A stretch of DNA of 64,000 nucleotides from M55B127 sp034521955 (GCA_034521955.1 JAXHLT010000006.1:190850-254849); one strand, 5' to 3'. Counted from the first letter of the stretch, positions 9,482-19,227 are shown. Program-made: numbers and translations. Notes: generated from the letters alone by a model not told the origin.

Positions 9482-10348
9482 GTGGAATATAATAAAATTG
9501 AACACTTAATAAATGAAGCTCAAAAAAATAATGTAAAAATAAGTGAAATAGTAATCAAAGCAGAAATAGAAAAAACTGAAATTAAGCGAGATGTAATAAT
9601 TGAAAAGATGCGTGAGAACTTAGAGGTAATGAAAGATTCTATAAAAGAAGGTATAAATAAAAATTTAAAGTCGGCCAGCGGATTAACCGGTGGTGATGCA
9701 GTAAAGTTAAGAGACTTTGATAACTTTATCGGAGGTAAAATTCTGCAGAATGTTATCACTAAGGCCTTAGCAGTATCAGAGGTCAATGCCTGTATGGGTA
9801 AAGTTGTAGCAGGACCTACAGCAGGAGCAAGTGGAATAGTTCCTGCTTTACTGTTATCTATCGCTGAAGAATATAAGATAGAAGATGATGACGTAATAAA
9901 AGCTCTTTTTACTGCAGGAGGTTTAGGAGAAGTTGTAGCTAAAAAAGCAACCCTTGCTGGTGCAGCCGGAGGATGTCAGGCTGAATGTGGAGTTGGTTCT
10001 GCAATGGCAGCAGGAGCAGCTGTTGAACTATTAGGGGGCAGCCCTAAACAGGTAGGAGATGCTTTTGCTTTAGCTTTGAAAAACCTATTGGGTTTAGTAT
10101 GTGATCCGGTAGCAGGTTTAGTTGAAGTACCCTGTGTAAAAAGAAACGGCTTTGCAGCATCACATGCTCTTACAGCAGTTAACATGTCAATGAGTAATAT
10201 TGCAAGTGTAATACCACCTGATGAAGTTATTGAAGCTATGATGGAAATTGGTGACTTAATGTCAGTCAGCTTAAAAGAAACTTCAGATGGCGGATTAGCA
10301 ACAACTAAAACCGGTAAAAAGATAGCTGAAGATTTAAAGGACTTTTAA
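9482..10348 (+). CDS. sdaAA: L-serine dehydratase, iron-sulfur alpha subunit
   Basis: This is the catalytic [4Fe-4S] subunit of serine dehydratase, 288 residues, starting at GTG 9482 after AGGAGG. Typical motifs are AGPTAGASGIVPA, FTAGGLGEVVAKKATLAGAAGGCQAECGVGSAM, and DPVAGLVEVPCVKRN. The cysteines in GGCQAEC, LVCDPVAG and VPCVKRN include the cluster ligands. It forms an operon with sdaAB. The enzyme feeds serine carbon into pyruvate. A glyA gene at 22.9 kb could supply serine from glycine. Confidence 0.96.
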   Translation: MEYNKIEHLINEAQKNNVKISEIVIKAEIEKTEIKRDVIIEKMRENLEVMKDSIKEGINKNLKSASGLTGGDAVKLRDFDNFIGGKILQNVITKALAVSEVNACMGKVVAGPTAGASGIVPALLLSIAEEYKIEDDDVIKALFTAGGLGEVVAKKATLAGAAGGCQAECGVGSAMAAGAAVELLGGSPKQVGDAFALALKNLLGLVCDPVAGLVEVPCVKRNGFAASHALTAVNMSMSNIASVIPPDEVIEAMMEIGDLMSVSLKETSDGGLATTKTGKKIAEDLKDF

Positions 10349-10434
10349 ATTATATATATTTTTAATGATTTTTAGTAATAATTACTATTACAATTAATAT
10401 ATTTATGTTATACTAAATATTGGTGCAAGCTAAA

Positions 10435-10448
10435 TGAACATTTGTTTG
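10435..10448. promoter_or_regulatory. LexA/DinR (SOS) box overlapping the uvrB -35
   Basis: TGAACATTTGTTTG matches the Gram-positive LexA consensus CGAACRNRYGTTYG at nearly all positions, with the GAAC and GTTT half-sites intact. It overlaps the -35 hexamer at 10446-10451 of the only good promoter before uvrB. Repression by LexA and SOS induction of uvrBA is the established pattern in Bacillus. Confidence 0.85.
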
Positions 10449-10474
10449 CACTAGATTTGTATATATAGTATAAT
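10446..10474 (+). promoter_or_regulatory. Sigma-A promoter of uvrBAC
   Basis: TTGCAC (10446-10451), a 17-base spacer and a perfect TATAAT (10469-10474) lie 37 bases before the uvrB start. The LexA box overlaps the -35. A weaker upstream pair, TTACAA 10388 and TATACT 10409 with a 15-base spacer, is doubtful. Confidence 0.85.
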
Positions 10475-10511
10475 ATCTAATGGATAAAATAAATAAAAAG
10501 GTGAATACTTT

Positions 10512-12512
10512 ATGAAAAATAAATTTGAGTTACACTCTCCATATGAACCAAAAGGAGATCAGCCTCAAGCCATAGAAGAACTGGTTGAGGGAGTTAAAAA
10601 AGGATATAGACATCAAACCCTGTTGGGTGCAACAGGTACTGGAAAAACATATACAATGGCTGAAGTAGTAGAAAAGGTTAATAAACCAACCTTAGTAATT
10701 GCTCACAATAAAACACTGGCAGCTCAGTTAGTAAATGAGTTTAAACAGTTTTTCCCTGAAAACAGGGTTGAATACTTTGTAAGCTATTATGATTACTATC
10801 AGCCTGAAGCATATGTTCCTCAGACTGATACCTATATCGAAAAAGATGCATCGATTAATGAAGATATAGATAAATTAAGACTTGCTGCAACAAGTGCTCT
10901 TTTTGAGAGAAGAGATGTATTGATTGTTGCAAGTGTTTCCTGTATTTATGGTCTTGGTTCACCAGCAGATTACCTAGAACTATCATCTACATTTAAAGTT
11001 GGTGATACAAGGGATAGAAAAGAAATTTTAAGAGAACTTTCTATCATGCAGTATAGTAGAAATGATATAGACTTACAGCGAGGTCATTTCAGGGTAAGGG
11101 GAGATGTAATTGAGATTTACCCTGCATATAGAGACCAGGCATTAAGGATTGAACTATTCGGTGATGAAATAGAACGGATAACTCATATCAATACTGTAAC
11201 CGGTGAAATCGTTGATGAGATGAGAGAAGTTACAATTTATCCGGCCAGTCACTTTGTAACACCTGAAGATAAGATTGAAAGAGCGATCAAAGAGATCAGA
11301 AAAGAACTTGTTGAAAGACTTAAAGAACTTAGAGAACAGGATAAATTAGTTGAAGCACAGCGTTTAGAACAGAGGACCAATTATGATCTGGAAATGTTAG
11401 AACAGATGGGTTTTTGTTCTGGAATAGAAAACTATTCTAGACATCTAAGTGGTCGTCCTAAAGGAACTAGACCACAGACCTTACTTGATTACTTCCCAGA
11501 TGACTTTTTAGTCTTTATAGATGAGTCTCATATGACAGTACCACAAATCGGTGGTATGTATGCCGGAGATAGATCAAGAAAAGAAAAACTGGTTGATTAT
11601 GGTTTTAGACTTCCTTCAGCAATGGATAATAGACCACTTAATTTTGAGGAGTTTGAAGATGTTGTTGAACAGGCGATATATGTTTCTGCTACTCCTGGTC
11701 CATATGAGTTTGAACACAGTCAACAGATAGTTGAACAGATTATTCGTCCAACTGGACTTATAGATCCAAAAGTTGAAGTTAAACCGATAAAAGGTCAGAT
11801 TGATGACCTATTAGAAGAAATTAGAGTTGTTGTTGAAGAAAGAAATGAAAAGGTTTTAGTTACAACCTTAACTAAAAGAATGTCTGAAGATCTTACCGAA
11901 TACCTAGGAGAAGCTGGAGTTAGAGTACGCTACTTACACTCTGATATAGATACTTTAGAGAGGTCTGAAATAATTAGAGATTTAAGGTTAGATAAATTTG
12001 ATGTATTAGTTGGGATTAACCTTCTTAGAGAAGGTTTAGATATACCGGAAGTTTCTTTAGTTGCAATCTTAGATGCAGATAAGGAGGGTTTTCTAAGAGC
12101 AGAGCGACCTTTAATCCAAACTATAGGAAGGGCTGCTCGTAATGTTAATGGTAAGGTAATTATGTATGCAGACCGAATTACAGATTCAATGAAAAAAGCT
12201 CTTGATGAAACAAACCGTAGAAGAGAAATTCAAAAAGAATTCAATGAAAAAAATAATATAGAACCACAAACCATTAAAAAACCGGTTAGAGAAGTAGTTA
12301 GACCGGAAGAATTAGTAATTGAAGAAAGCAGAGAAAAAATATATAGTGCTGATGATGATAACTTTAAAGAACTATCAAAAGTTGAACTACAAAACAAGGT
12401 TATTGAATTAGAAGAAGAGATGGATGATGCTGCCTCAAATCTAGAGTTTGAAGTAGCAGCTCAGATTAGAGATGAGATAACAGAAATCAAAGAGGAACTT
12501 TCAAATAGATGA
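10512..12512 (+). CDS. uvrB: Excinuclease ABC subunit B
   Basis: UvrB is the damage-verifying helicase of nucleotide excision repair; it receives DNA from UvrA and recruits UvrC. The 666-residue product has Walker A GATGTGKTYT (about residue 38), the beta-hairpin region YYDYYQPEAYVP (about 92) that probes the duplex, DESHMT (Walker B), helicase motifs GREGLDIPEV-type LLREGLDIPEVSLVAI and QTIGRAARN, and a C-terminal UVR motif (about 625-660) that binds UvrC. It starts at ATG 10512 behind AAGGTGA. uvrA follows after 11 bases. Expression is probably under LexA control through the box at 10435. Confidence 0.98.
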   Translation: MKNKFELHSPYEPKGDQPQAIEELVEGVKKGYRHQTLLGATGTGKTYTMAEVVEKVNKPTLVIAHNKTLAAQLVNEFKQFFPENRVEYFVSYYDYYQPEAYVPQTDTYIEKDASINEDIDKLRLAATSALFERRDVLIVASVSCIYGLGSPADYLELSSTFKVGDTRDRKEILRELSIMQYSRNDIDLQRGHFRVRGDVIEIYPAYRDQALRIELFGDEIERITHINTVTGEIVDEMREVTIYPASHFVTPEDKIERAIKEIRKELVERLKELREQDKLVEAQRLEQRTNYDLEMLEQMGFCSGIENYSRHLSGRPKGTRPQTLLDYFPDDFLVFIDESHMTVPQIGGMYAGDRSRKEKLVDYGFRLPSAMDNRPLNFEEFEDVVEQAIYVSATPGPYEFEHSQQIVEQIIRPTGLIDPKVEVKPIKGQIDDLLEEIRVVVEERNEKVLVTTLTKRMSEDLTEYLGEAGVRVRYLHSDIDTLERSEIIRDLRLDKFDVLVGINLLREGLDIPEVSLVAILDADKEGFLRAERPLIQTIGRAARNVNGKVIMYADRITDSMKKALDETNRRREIQKEFNEKNNIEPQTIKKPVREVVRPEELVIEESREKIYSADDDNFKELSKVELQNKVIELEEEMDDAASNLEFEVAAQIRDEITEIKEELSNR

Positions 12513-12523
12513 GGTGATAGATA

Positions 12524-15340
12524 ATGGGCAAAGATAAAATTATTGTAAAAGGAGCCCAGGAACATAATTTAAAAAATATAGATATAGAAATACCGCGTGA
12601 TAAACTAATTGTAATAACAGGATTAAGTGGATCAGGTAAATCTTCTTTAGCCTTTGATACCATATATGCAGAAGGACAAAGAAGATATGTGGAATCACTT
12701 TCTTCATATGCTAGACAGTTTTTAGGACAAATGGAAAAACCTAAAGTTGAATATATTGAAGGTTTGTCACCGGCAATATCAATTGATCAAAAGTCAACCA
12801 GTAAAAACCCGCGTTCTACAGTTGGAACAGTAACAGAGATCTATGATTACCTAAGACTGCTTTATGCTAGGATAGGTACTCCACACTGTCCGGTCTGTGG
12901 TAAAGAGATTAGTTCACAGACCTTAGATGAAATAGTAGATCAAGTTCTCGAACTTAAAAACAGAACTAAAATACAAATACTTGCACCTGTAATTAGAGGC
13001 AGGAAAGGTGAACATGATCAGGTATTTGCACAAGCCAGACGCGATGGTTTTATTAGAGTAAAGGTTGATGGTGAAAGCTATTTAATAGATGATGAGTTTG
13101 AATTAGATAAAAATAAAAAACATGATATAGAAGTAGTTGTTGATAGAATTGTTATTAAAGAAGATATCAGAGAAAGATTAGCAGATTCAGTTGAAACTGC
13201 TTTAGAATATGCAGATGGACTGGTCTATGTAGATATAATTGATGGAGAGACTTTAACCTTTAGTGAAAAGTATGCCTGTAATGAACACGGCTATAACCTA
13301 GAGGAACTAACTCCTCGTATGTTTTCTTTTAACAGTCCATATGGGGCCTGTCCAACCTGTGATGGTTTAGGAATTGATAAAGAGTTTGAACCTGATTTAA
13401 TCTTAGATAAAGAAAGATCAATCGAAGATGGAGGTATTATTCCCTGGAGGAATACGAGAAGCCGCTATTATCCTCGTATCTTGGAAGCTTTAGCTGAAGA
13501 CTATGGGTTTAGTAGAAAAACTCCGCTTAAAGATTTAGATCAGGAAATTGTTGATATCTTACTCTACGGTTCAGACCGTACTTTGTCTTTCCCATATACT
13601 AACCGTTTTGGGAAAACAAGACAGCAAAACACTGAGTATAATGGAGTTATCAGTTACTTAAAAAGAAGACTAAAAAGATCTGATTCAGCTAAGACTCATA
13701 GTAAGCTGGAGAAGTATATGAGAGAAGACCACTGTAAAGCATGTGATGGGAAAAGATTAAAGCCAGGTATATTGGCAGTAACAGTTGGTGGAATCTCAAT
13801 AGCTGAATTCACACGTAAAAATATTGGTGATGCACTTGATTTTATTAAAAACTTAAATCTTTCCAAAAGAGAGAAATTTATTGGTTCTGAGATCTTAAAA
13901 GAGATCAGAAATAGATTAAAGTTCTTAGTTAATGTGGGCTTAGATTACTTAACCTTAGAAAGGTCAGCAGGGACTTTATCAGGTGGTGAAGCCCAAAGGA
14001 TTAGGTTGGCTACTCAGATTGGATCTGGACTAGTAGGAGTACTATATATCCTTGATGAGCCAAGTATTGGGCTTCATCAAAGAGATAACAAGAGATTAAT
14101 CAGTACCCTAAAACACATCCGTGATCTCGGTAATACTGTAATTGTAGTTGAACATGATGAAGAAACAATTAAAACAGCCGACCACATAATAGATATCGGT
14201 CCTGGAGCCGGAAAACACGGAGGATATATAGTTGCTCAAGGAGATTTAGATAAGATAACCAGTTCTGAAAAATCATTAACTGGTAAGTATTTAACAGGTG
14301 AAGAAAAAATACCAGTACCAGAAGAAAGATATGAACCTAATGGTAAGTATCTTGAAATAAAAGGGGCAAAACAGTTTAATCTAAAAGATATTGATGTTAA
14401 GATACCGCTTGGTACCTTTACCTGTATTACAGGAGTATCAGGTTCAGGTAAGTCAACATTAATTAACTATACCTTAAAAAGAGAACTGATGAAACATTTC
14501 TATGATTCTACTGAACATCCTGGTAAACATGATGATATCGAAGGGTTAGAACACCTTGATAAAGTGATTAGTATTGACCAATCACCGATTGGTAGAACAC
14601 CTCGTTCTAATCCCGCAACTTATACAAAAGTATTTGACTATATAAGAGATCTTTTTGCTGAAACACCTGAAGCAAGAAGAAGGGGTTATGATAAAGGAAG
14701 ATTTAGTTTTAATGTAAAAGGTGGACGTTGTGAAGCCTGTAAAGGCCAGGGAATCAATCAGATTGAAATGCACTTTTTAGCAGATGTCTATGTTCCCTGT
14801 GAAGTTTGTGGAGGAAAGAGATATAATAAGGAAACCCTTGAGATTAAGTATAAAGGAAAAACAATAGCAGATGTATTAGATATGACCGTTGAAGAAGCAC
14901 TGAACTTCTTTGATAAGATTCCACCATTAAAGCGCAGACTACAGACTTTAAATGATGTTGGTTTAGGATATATTAAGTTAGGGCAACCAGCAACAACACT
15001 ATCAGGTGGAGAAGCTCAACGTGTAAAAATATCTACTGAGTTAGGTAAAAGAAGTACGGGAAGTACATTATATATGTTAGATGAACCAACCACTGGACTT
15101 CACTTTGCAGATATTAAAAAACTCTTAGAAGTACTGCACAGATTAAGAGAAGGTGGAAATACAGTAATTGTAATTGAACACAATTTGGATGTAATAAAGT
15201 CTGCTGACTATGTTATCGACCTTGGTCCTGAAGGTGGAGATAAAGGTGGCTGGGTACTGGCAACCGGAACTCCAGAAGAAGTAGCAAAAGCAGATAATTC
15301 ATATACAGGAAAGTTTTTAAAAGATGTATTAAAAAAATAG
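12524..15340 (+). CDS. uvrA: Excinuclease ABC subunit A
   Basis: UvrA is the ABC-type ATPase that first recognises DNA lesions as a dimer. The 938-residue protein has two ABC modules: Walker A GLSGSGKSS near residue 35 and GVSGSGKST near 636, with LSGGEAQRI and LSGGEAQRV signatures near 487 and 826. Zinc-binding cysteine modules are seen near 122 (CPVCG), around 250-280, and near 737 (CEACKGQG...CEVCGGKRY). Length and motif order are complete. It is the middle gene of uvrBAC, and its stop at 15338-15340 lies directly before the uvrC ribosome binding region. Confidence 0.98.
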   Translation: MGKDKIIVKGAQEHNLKNIDIEIPRDKLIVITGLSGSGKSSLAFDTIYAEGQRRYVESLSSYARQFLGQMEKPKVEYIEGLSPAISIDQKSTSKNPRSTVGTVTEIYDYLRLLYARIGTPHCPVCGKEISSQTLDEIVDQVLELKNRTKIQILAPVIRGRKGEHDQVFAQARRDGFIRVKVDGESYLIDDEFELDKNKKHDIEVVVDRIVIKEDIRERLADSVETALEYADGLVYVDIIDGETLTFSEKYACNEHGYNLEELTPRMFSFNSPYGACPTCDGLGIDKEFEPDLILDKERSIEDGGIIPWRNTRSRYYPRILEALAEDYGFSRKTPLKDLDQEIVDILLYGSDRTLSFPYTNRFGKTRQQNTEYNGVISYLKRRLKRSDSAKTHSKLEKYMREDHCKACDGKRLKPGILAVTVGGISIAEFTRKNIGDALDFIKNLNLSKREKFIGSEILKEIRNRLKFLVNVGLDYLTLERSAGTLSGGEAQRIRLATQIGSGLVGVLYILDEPSIGLHQRDNKRLISTLKHIRDLGNTVIVVEHDEETIKTADHIIDIGPGAGKHGGYIVAQGDLDKITSSEKSLTGKYLTGEEKIPVPEERYEPNGKYLEIKGAKQFNLKDIDVKIPLGTFTCITGVSGSGKSTLINYTLKRELMKHFYDSTEHPGKHDDIEGLEHLDKVISIDQSPIGRTPRSNPATYTKVFDYIRDLFAETPEARRRGYDKGRFSFNVKGGRCEACKGQGINQIEMHFLADVYVPCEVCGGKRYNKETLEIKYKGKTIADVLDMTVEEALNFFDKIPPLKRRLQTLNDVGLGYIKLGQPATTLSGGEAQRVKISTELGKRSTGSTLYMLDEPTTGLHFADIKKLLEVLHRLREGGNTVIVIEHNLDVIKSADYVIDLGPEGGDKGGWVLATGTPEEVAKADNSYTGKFLKDVLKK

Positions 15341-15349
15341 GTGGTTTTA

Positions 15350-17176
15350 ATGAGTAAATATATTGAAGAACAGATTAGTCAAATACCAGATCAGCCGGGA
15401 GTATACCTAATGAAGGATAGTTCTGGTGAAATTATATATGTAGGAAAGGCCCGTTCTTTAAAAAAACGGGTCCGTTCCTATTTTCGCAAGGGAAACCATA
15501 CCTTTAAAACTACTGTAATGGTTGATCATATAAAGGACTTTGACTATATAGTAACTGATACTGAGATGGAATCATATATCCTAGAAGCAAACTTAATTAA
15601 AAAGTATCAGCCTAAGTTTAATATCAGACTAAAGGATGATAAAACCTATCCCTTTATCAAAATAACAACCTATGAAGACTTTCCCAGGGTTAAAAAAACT
15701 AGGGTAGTAAAAAATGATGGAAGTAAATACTTTGGACCTTTTGTTGATGTAAATGCAATCTATAAGTCGATAAATATCTTAAAAGACCTATTTAAACTAA
15801 GAAGCTGTAACTATGACTTTAGTGTTGAAAAACAGCTTGAAAGACCCTGTCTTAACTACTATATTGACAAATGTGTAGCACCATGTGTAGGTAAGATAAG
15901 TAAAGAAGACTATAACAAATTAATTGATCAGGTAATAATGTTTTTATCAGGTAGACAAAAAGATCTTATAACAAAAATAGAAGATGAAATGAACGATGCT
16001 GCAGAGAAGCAGAACTTTGAACGGGCAGCAAGGTATCGTGATGCCGTACAAGCAGTAAAAGAGATCTCAAGACAGCAGAAGGTAATGTCAGAAGATAACG
16101 AAGACCGTGATATTATTGCAATCACTGAAGATGGTTCATACTGTGTTCAACTCCTTTTAGTAAAAAACGGTAAACTGATCGGACAAGAACACTTCATCTT
16201 GGAAGTGCCGGAAGGTGAGAACAAAAATGAAGTAATGTCTTCTTTTCTACAGCAGTACTATGAACAGGCCCCACAACTGCCTGATGAAATATTGATTAAT
16301 ACTGAGATCAATAATAAGGATATTCTTGCTGATAGATTAAAACAGTTAAAGGGTAAAATTGTTGAAATAAAGATACCTAAGATTGGAAATAAAAAGAGAT
16401 TAATTGAGATGGCAGAACAAAACGCTAATCAAAACCTAAAAAAAGAGAGTATAAAAAGAAAGTATGAAGAAAAACGTACTACCCAAGCAGTAAAAGATTT
16501 AGCGCAATATTTAGAGCTATCAATCCCTCCTTCTCATATTGAAGGGTTTGATATTTCAAACATTCAGGGAACCGACCCTGTAGCTTCTATGGTTGTATTT
16601 AAAAATGGCAGAGCTGAAAAAAGTGAATACAGAAGGTTTAAGATAAGACATGACGAAGGCCCTAATGACTATGCAATGATGCAGGAGGTTGTTAAAAGAA
16701 GGTACAGCAGGCTGCTTGATGAAGATAGAAAACTACCAGATCTTATATTAATAGATGGTGGTAAAGGCCAATTAAATGCCGCCTTAGAGATATTAAAAGA
16801 TTTAGGTATAGAAGATATCCAAATGATAGGGCTTGCCAAAAGAGAAGAAGAGGTCTTTGTTCCAGGACGTGAAGAACCATATATCATTCCTAAAAACTCA
16901 AATGCACTTCATCTTCTGCAGCGGGTAAGAGATGAAGCACACCGGTTTGCAGTAAACTACCACCGCAAGTTAAGGTCAAGAAGGATAACTCACAGTATGT
17001 TGGAAAGAATACCAGGTATTGGAGCAAAAAAAAGACAAGCACTACTAAAACACTTCGGTTCACTGGCTAAAATAAGGAGTGCTGACCTAAAAAAACTAAA
17101 AGAAGTTGAAGGAATAAGTGATAACTTAGGCCAAGTAATAAAGGATTATTTAGAAAAAAATACGCGTAGTATTTAA
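15350..17176 (+). CDS. uvrC: Excinuclease ABC subunit C
   Basis: UvrC makes both incisions in nucleotide excision repair. The 608-residue protein has the N-terminal GIY-YIG nuclease (PGVYLMKDSSGEIIYVGKA, about 16-35), a central UVR motif (about 200-235), the RNase H-like C-terminal nuclease (HIEGFDISNIQGTDPVASMVVF) and two helix-hairpin-helix motifs at the end (LERIPGIGAKKRQALLKHFG). A GTG at 15341 opens the frame, but AGGTGG at 15339-15344 is the binding site for ATG 15350. It closes the uvrBAC operon and is followed by a strong terminator. Confidence 0.97.
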   Translation: MSKYIEEQISQIPDQPGVYLMKDSSGEIIYVGKARSLKKRVRSYFRKGNHTFKTTVMVDHIKDFDYIVTDTEMESYILEANLIKKYQPKFNIRLKDDKTYPFIKITTYEDFPRVKKTRVVKNDGSKYFGPFVDVNAIYKSINILKDLFKLRSCNYDFSVEKQLERPCLNYYIDKCVAPCVGKISKEDYNKLIDQVIMFLSGRQKDLITKIEDEMNDAAEKQNFERAARYRDAVQAVKEISRQQKVMSEDNEDRDIIAITEDGSYCVQLLLVKNGKLIGQEHFILEVPEGENKNEVMSSFLQQYYEQAPQLPDEILINTEINNKDILADRLKQLKGKIVEIKIPKIGNKKRLIEMAEQNANQNLKKESIKRKYEEKRTTQAVKDLAQYLELSIPPSHIEGFDISNIQGTDPVASMVVFKNGRAEKSEYRRFKIRHDEGPNDYAMMQEVVKRRYSRLLDEDRKLPDLILIDGGKGQLNAALEILKDLGIEDIQMIGLAKREEEVFVPGREEPYIIPKNSNALHLLQRVRDEAHRFAVNYHRKLRSRRITHSMLERIPGIGAKKRQALLKHFGSLAKIRSADLKKLKEVEGISDNLGQVIKDYLEKNTRSI

Positions 17177-17222
17177 AAAACCCTAGAAATTGTCATTTTA
17201 TTATTGACAAACAGGGTTTTTT
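17175..17222 (+). terminator. Rho-independent terminator of uvrBAC
   Basis: Arms AAAAAACCCT (17175-17184) and AGGGTTTTTT (17213-17222) enclose a second inner pair TTGTCA/TGACAA, making one long hairpin ending in a T-run. The descending part also carries the -35 of the next promoter. Confidence 0.85.
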
Positions 17223-17232
17223 ATATTATTAT
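17204..17232 (+). promoter_or_regulatory. Sigma-A promoter of the hydrogenase operon
   Basis: A perfect TTGACA (17204-17209), a 17-base spacer and TATTAT (17227-17232) lie 39 bases before the first hydrogenase gene. The -35 is inside the inner stem of the uvrC terminator. A palindromic operator begins four bases after the -10. Confidence 0.75.
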
Positions 17233-17234
17233 TA

Positions 17235-17252
17235 ATGTGAATTAAATCACAA
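17235..17252. promoter_or_regulatory. Palindromic operator, Rex- or Crp/Fnr-type, at the hydrogenase promoter
   Basis: The core TGTGAATTAAATCACA has perfect TGTGA/TCACA arms six bases apart. The 18-mer differs from the Rex form TTGTGAA-N4-TTCACAA at two positions, and it also fits Crp/Fnr family sites. It sits just downstream of the -10, over the likely transcription start, which favours a repressor. A 14/16 relative lies before gapA at 36873. Confidence 0.6.
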
Positions 17253-17270
17253 AATAAGGAGATTATACAT

Positions 17271-17531
17271 ATGATAGAGGTTAAAATATGTGTGGGAAGC
17301 AGCTGTCACCTTAAGGGTGCACCTGATGTTGTAGAAGAGTTTAAACGAATAATAGATGAAAAAGAACTAAAAGACAGAATAAAGTTAAAGGCAAGTTTTT
17401 GTCAGAATAACTGTACTGATGGTGTTAATATAACTGTTGACGAAAAGAAAATTTCTAATGTATCTAAAGCTGATGTTGAAGGGATAGTTAATAAATATAT
17501 TTTGGAGGAGTTTGTGAATGAAAATACTTGA
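17271..17531 (+). CDS. Thioredoxin-like [2Fe-2S] ferredoxin-domain protein, hydrogenase-associated
   Basis: This 86-residue protein has the C-x4-C (CVGSSC) and C-x3-C (CQNNC) pattern of thioredoxin-like [2Fe-2S] proteins related to the NuoE/HymA C-terminal half. It probably passes electrons within the hydrogenase module. It starts at ATG 17271 behind AAGGAGA and overlaps the next gene by 14 bases, so the two are coupled. The module resembles Hfs-type loci described in Thermoanaerobacterium. A second, 81-residue paralogue lies at 20409. The partner assignment is inferred from gene order. Confidence 0.85.
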   Translation: MIEVKICVGSSCHLKGAPDVVEEFKRIIDEKELKDRIKLKASFCQNNCTDGVNITVDEKKISNVSKADVEGIVNKYILEEFVNENT

Positions 17532-19227
17532 TGTAGTAAAGTCAAGCTGTCAGGACTGTCACCGCTGTATTAGAAACTGTGAAGTAGGTGCTATAGGTTT
17601 TGATGAACAGGCCTGGATAATTGAAGATAACTGTATATACTGTGGAACCTGTATAAATGTCTGTCCTCAAAATTCAAAGAAACCATTTGATATGAAGGAA
17701 AGGTTAGTAGAATATATCAATTCAGACCAAAAGGTTATCATTAGTCTTGCTCCTTCCTATCTTACTGCTTATGAAAATATAGAATGGTTTAATATTATTG
17801 GGACTTTAAGAGAACTGGGAGTTGATGTAATAACTGAAACAGCCCAGGCAGCAGAAATTGTAGCTGATAACTTTAATCAGATGATCCAAAATAGAGATAG
17901 ACCATTAATTTCAAGCTGCTGTCCTTCAATTATTAATTTAATAGAAAAACACTACCCGGAAATGATGGATTATCTTGCAGATATAGCATCACCGATGAAT
18001 CTACATGCCTATCTTTTAAAAGAAAAGTATGGAAGAGATTCAAAGGTAGTATTTATTGGTCCCTGTATAGCCAAGATGGATGAAATTGATAATGATAGAA
18101 TGAACTCTAGAGTAGACGCAGTTGTAACATTTAAACAGTTTAAAGAACTTTGTAAAGATTAAGAGATTAATCTTAAAGAACACAATAGCTATAAGCTTGA
18201 AGAAGGCTGTGGCAAAATAACCGGAACATATCCTCTTGAAAAGGGTGCTGTAAAAGCAACAAATCTTTTGAAAGATTACAATCAAAGTCAAGTATTATAC
18301 ACTAGTGGTGTTAAAAATGCTAAACAGGTCCTAGAGGATATAAAAGCTAAACGAATGAATCCTAAATTTATTGAACTTATGGCCTGTGAAGGGGGCTGTA
18401 TAAACGGACCTGGAGTTGAAAACTATGATAGTACTTTAAGTAAAGAGATAAAGATAAAAGAGTATACTGATAAAAAGCAGGTTAAATATAATTCTAAAGA
18501 CTTATTGAACTACTTTAATATAGATGGAGCAAAAAGAAAGTACCGTGACCGTAAAAAGACTTATGATATTCCACCAGAAGAAGAGATTAGAAAGATTTTA
18601 AAAGATATCGGTAAAGAAACACCAGAAGATGAAACTAACTGTGGAGGTTGTGGATATGATTCCTGCCGTGAGAAAGCAATAGCTGTTTATCACGGGCTGG
18701 CACAGAAAAACATGTGTATTCCATATATGAAAAAAAAGGCGGAGTCTTTATCACATATCATTGTAGAGTCTTCACATAATGCAATAATTGTTGTAGATCC
18801 TGATATGATTATTCAGGAAATCAATCCGGTAGCAGATGAACTATTTGGCAAAAACACACCGGCCTGTACCGGAAAACCGGTAGGTGAGTTTATTGATCCA
18901 AAATACTTTAAAAAAGTATGGAAAACCAAAAAATCAATAATTCATAAAACGGTAGAGTATGATGAATATGATTTAATTACAGAACAGACCATATTCCCAA
19001 TTGAAGAGTATCGAGTTATCGTAGGAATATTTTCTGATATAACTCAACGTGAAAAACAAAAAAAGAGAGTACAGGAGATGAAAGAACTAGCAGCTGAAAA
19101 AGCTGAAGATGTAGTTCACCAGCAGATGAAGATAGTACAGGAAATTGCAAGCCTATTAGGTGAAACAACCGTTGAAACAAAGTCTGCTTTACATGAACTT
19201 ACTCAGTTGATGCAGGAGGAAAAATAA
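17518..19227 (+). pseudogene. [FeFe] hydrogenase-like PAS sensor protein, interrupted by in-frame TAA
   Basis: The order of domains is: two N-terminal [4Fe-4S] motifs (CQDCHRCIRNC, CIYCGTCINVCP), a hydrogenase large-subunit C-terminal-like domain with SSCCPS (C134, C135), GPCIAK (C183) and ACEGGC (C290, C294), a further Fe-S domain (NCGGCGYDSCREKA), a PAS domain (about 405-500) and a C-terminal coiled coil. A TAA at 18160-18162 (codon 215) interrupts the frame between the second and third cluster motifs. The downstream part continues in the same frame with no shift and no convincing new start. Read through, the protein is 569 residues, as expected for PAS-type hydrogenase-like sensors. A single base change (AAA to TAA) explains the stop. 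It could be a sequencing error, a fresh mutation or readthrough. Confidence 0.85.

Noticed and set aside
10388..10414. Second promoter upstream of the LexA box
   Set aside because: TTACAA and TATACT are only 15 bases apart; the downstream promoter is far better.
18160..18162. Recoded stop such as pyrrolysine or selenocysteine
   Set aside because: Those use TAG and TGA; this is TAA, and no recoding element was seen.
18268..19227. Independent PAS/Fe-S gene starting near 18268
   Set aside because: The coding signal extends upstream without interruption to the TAA at 18160, and no ribosome binding site precedes the TTG at 18268.
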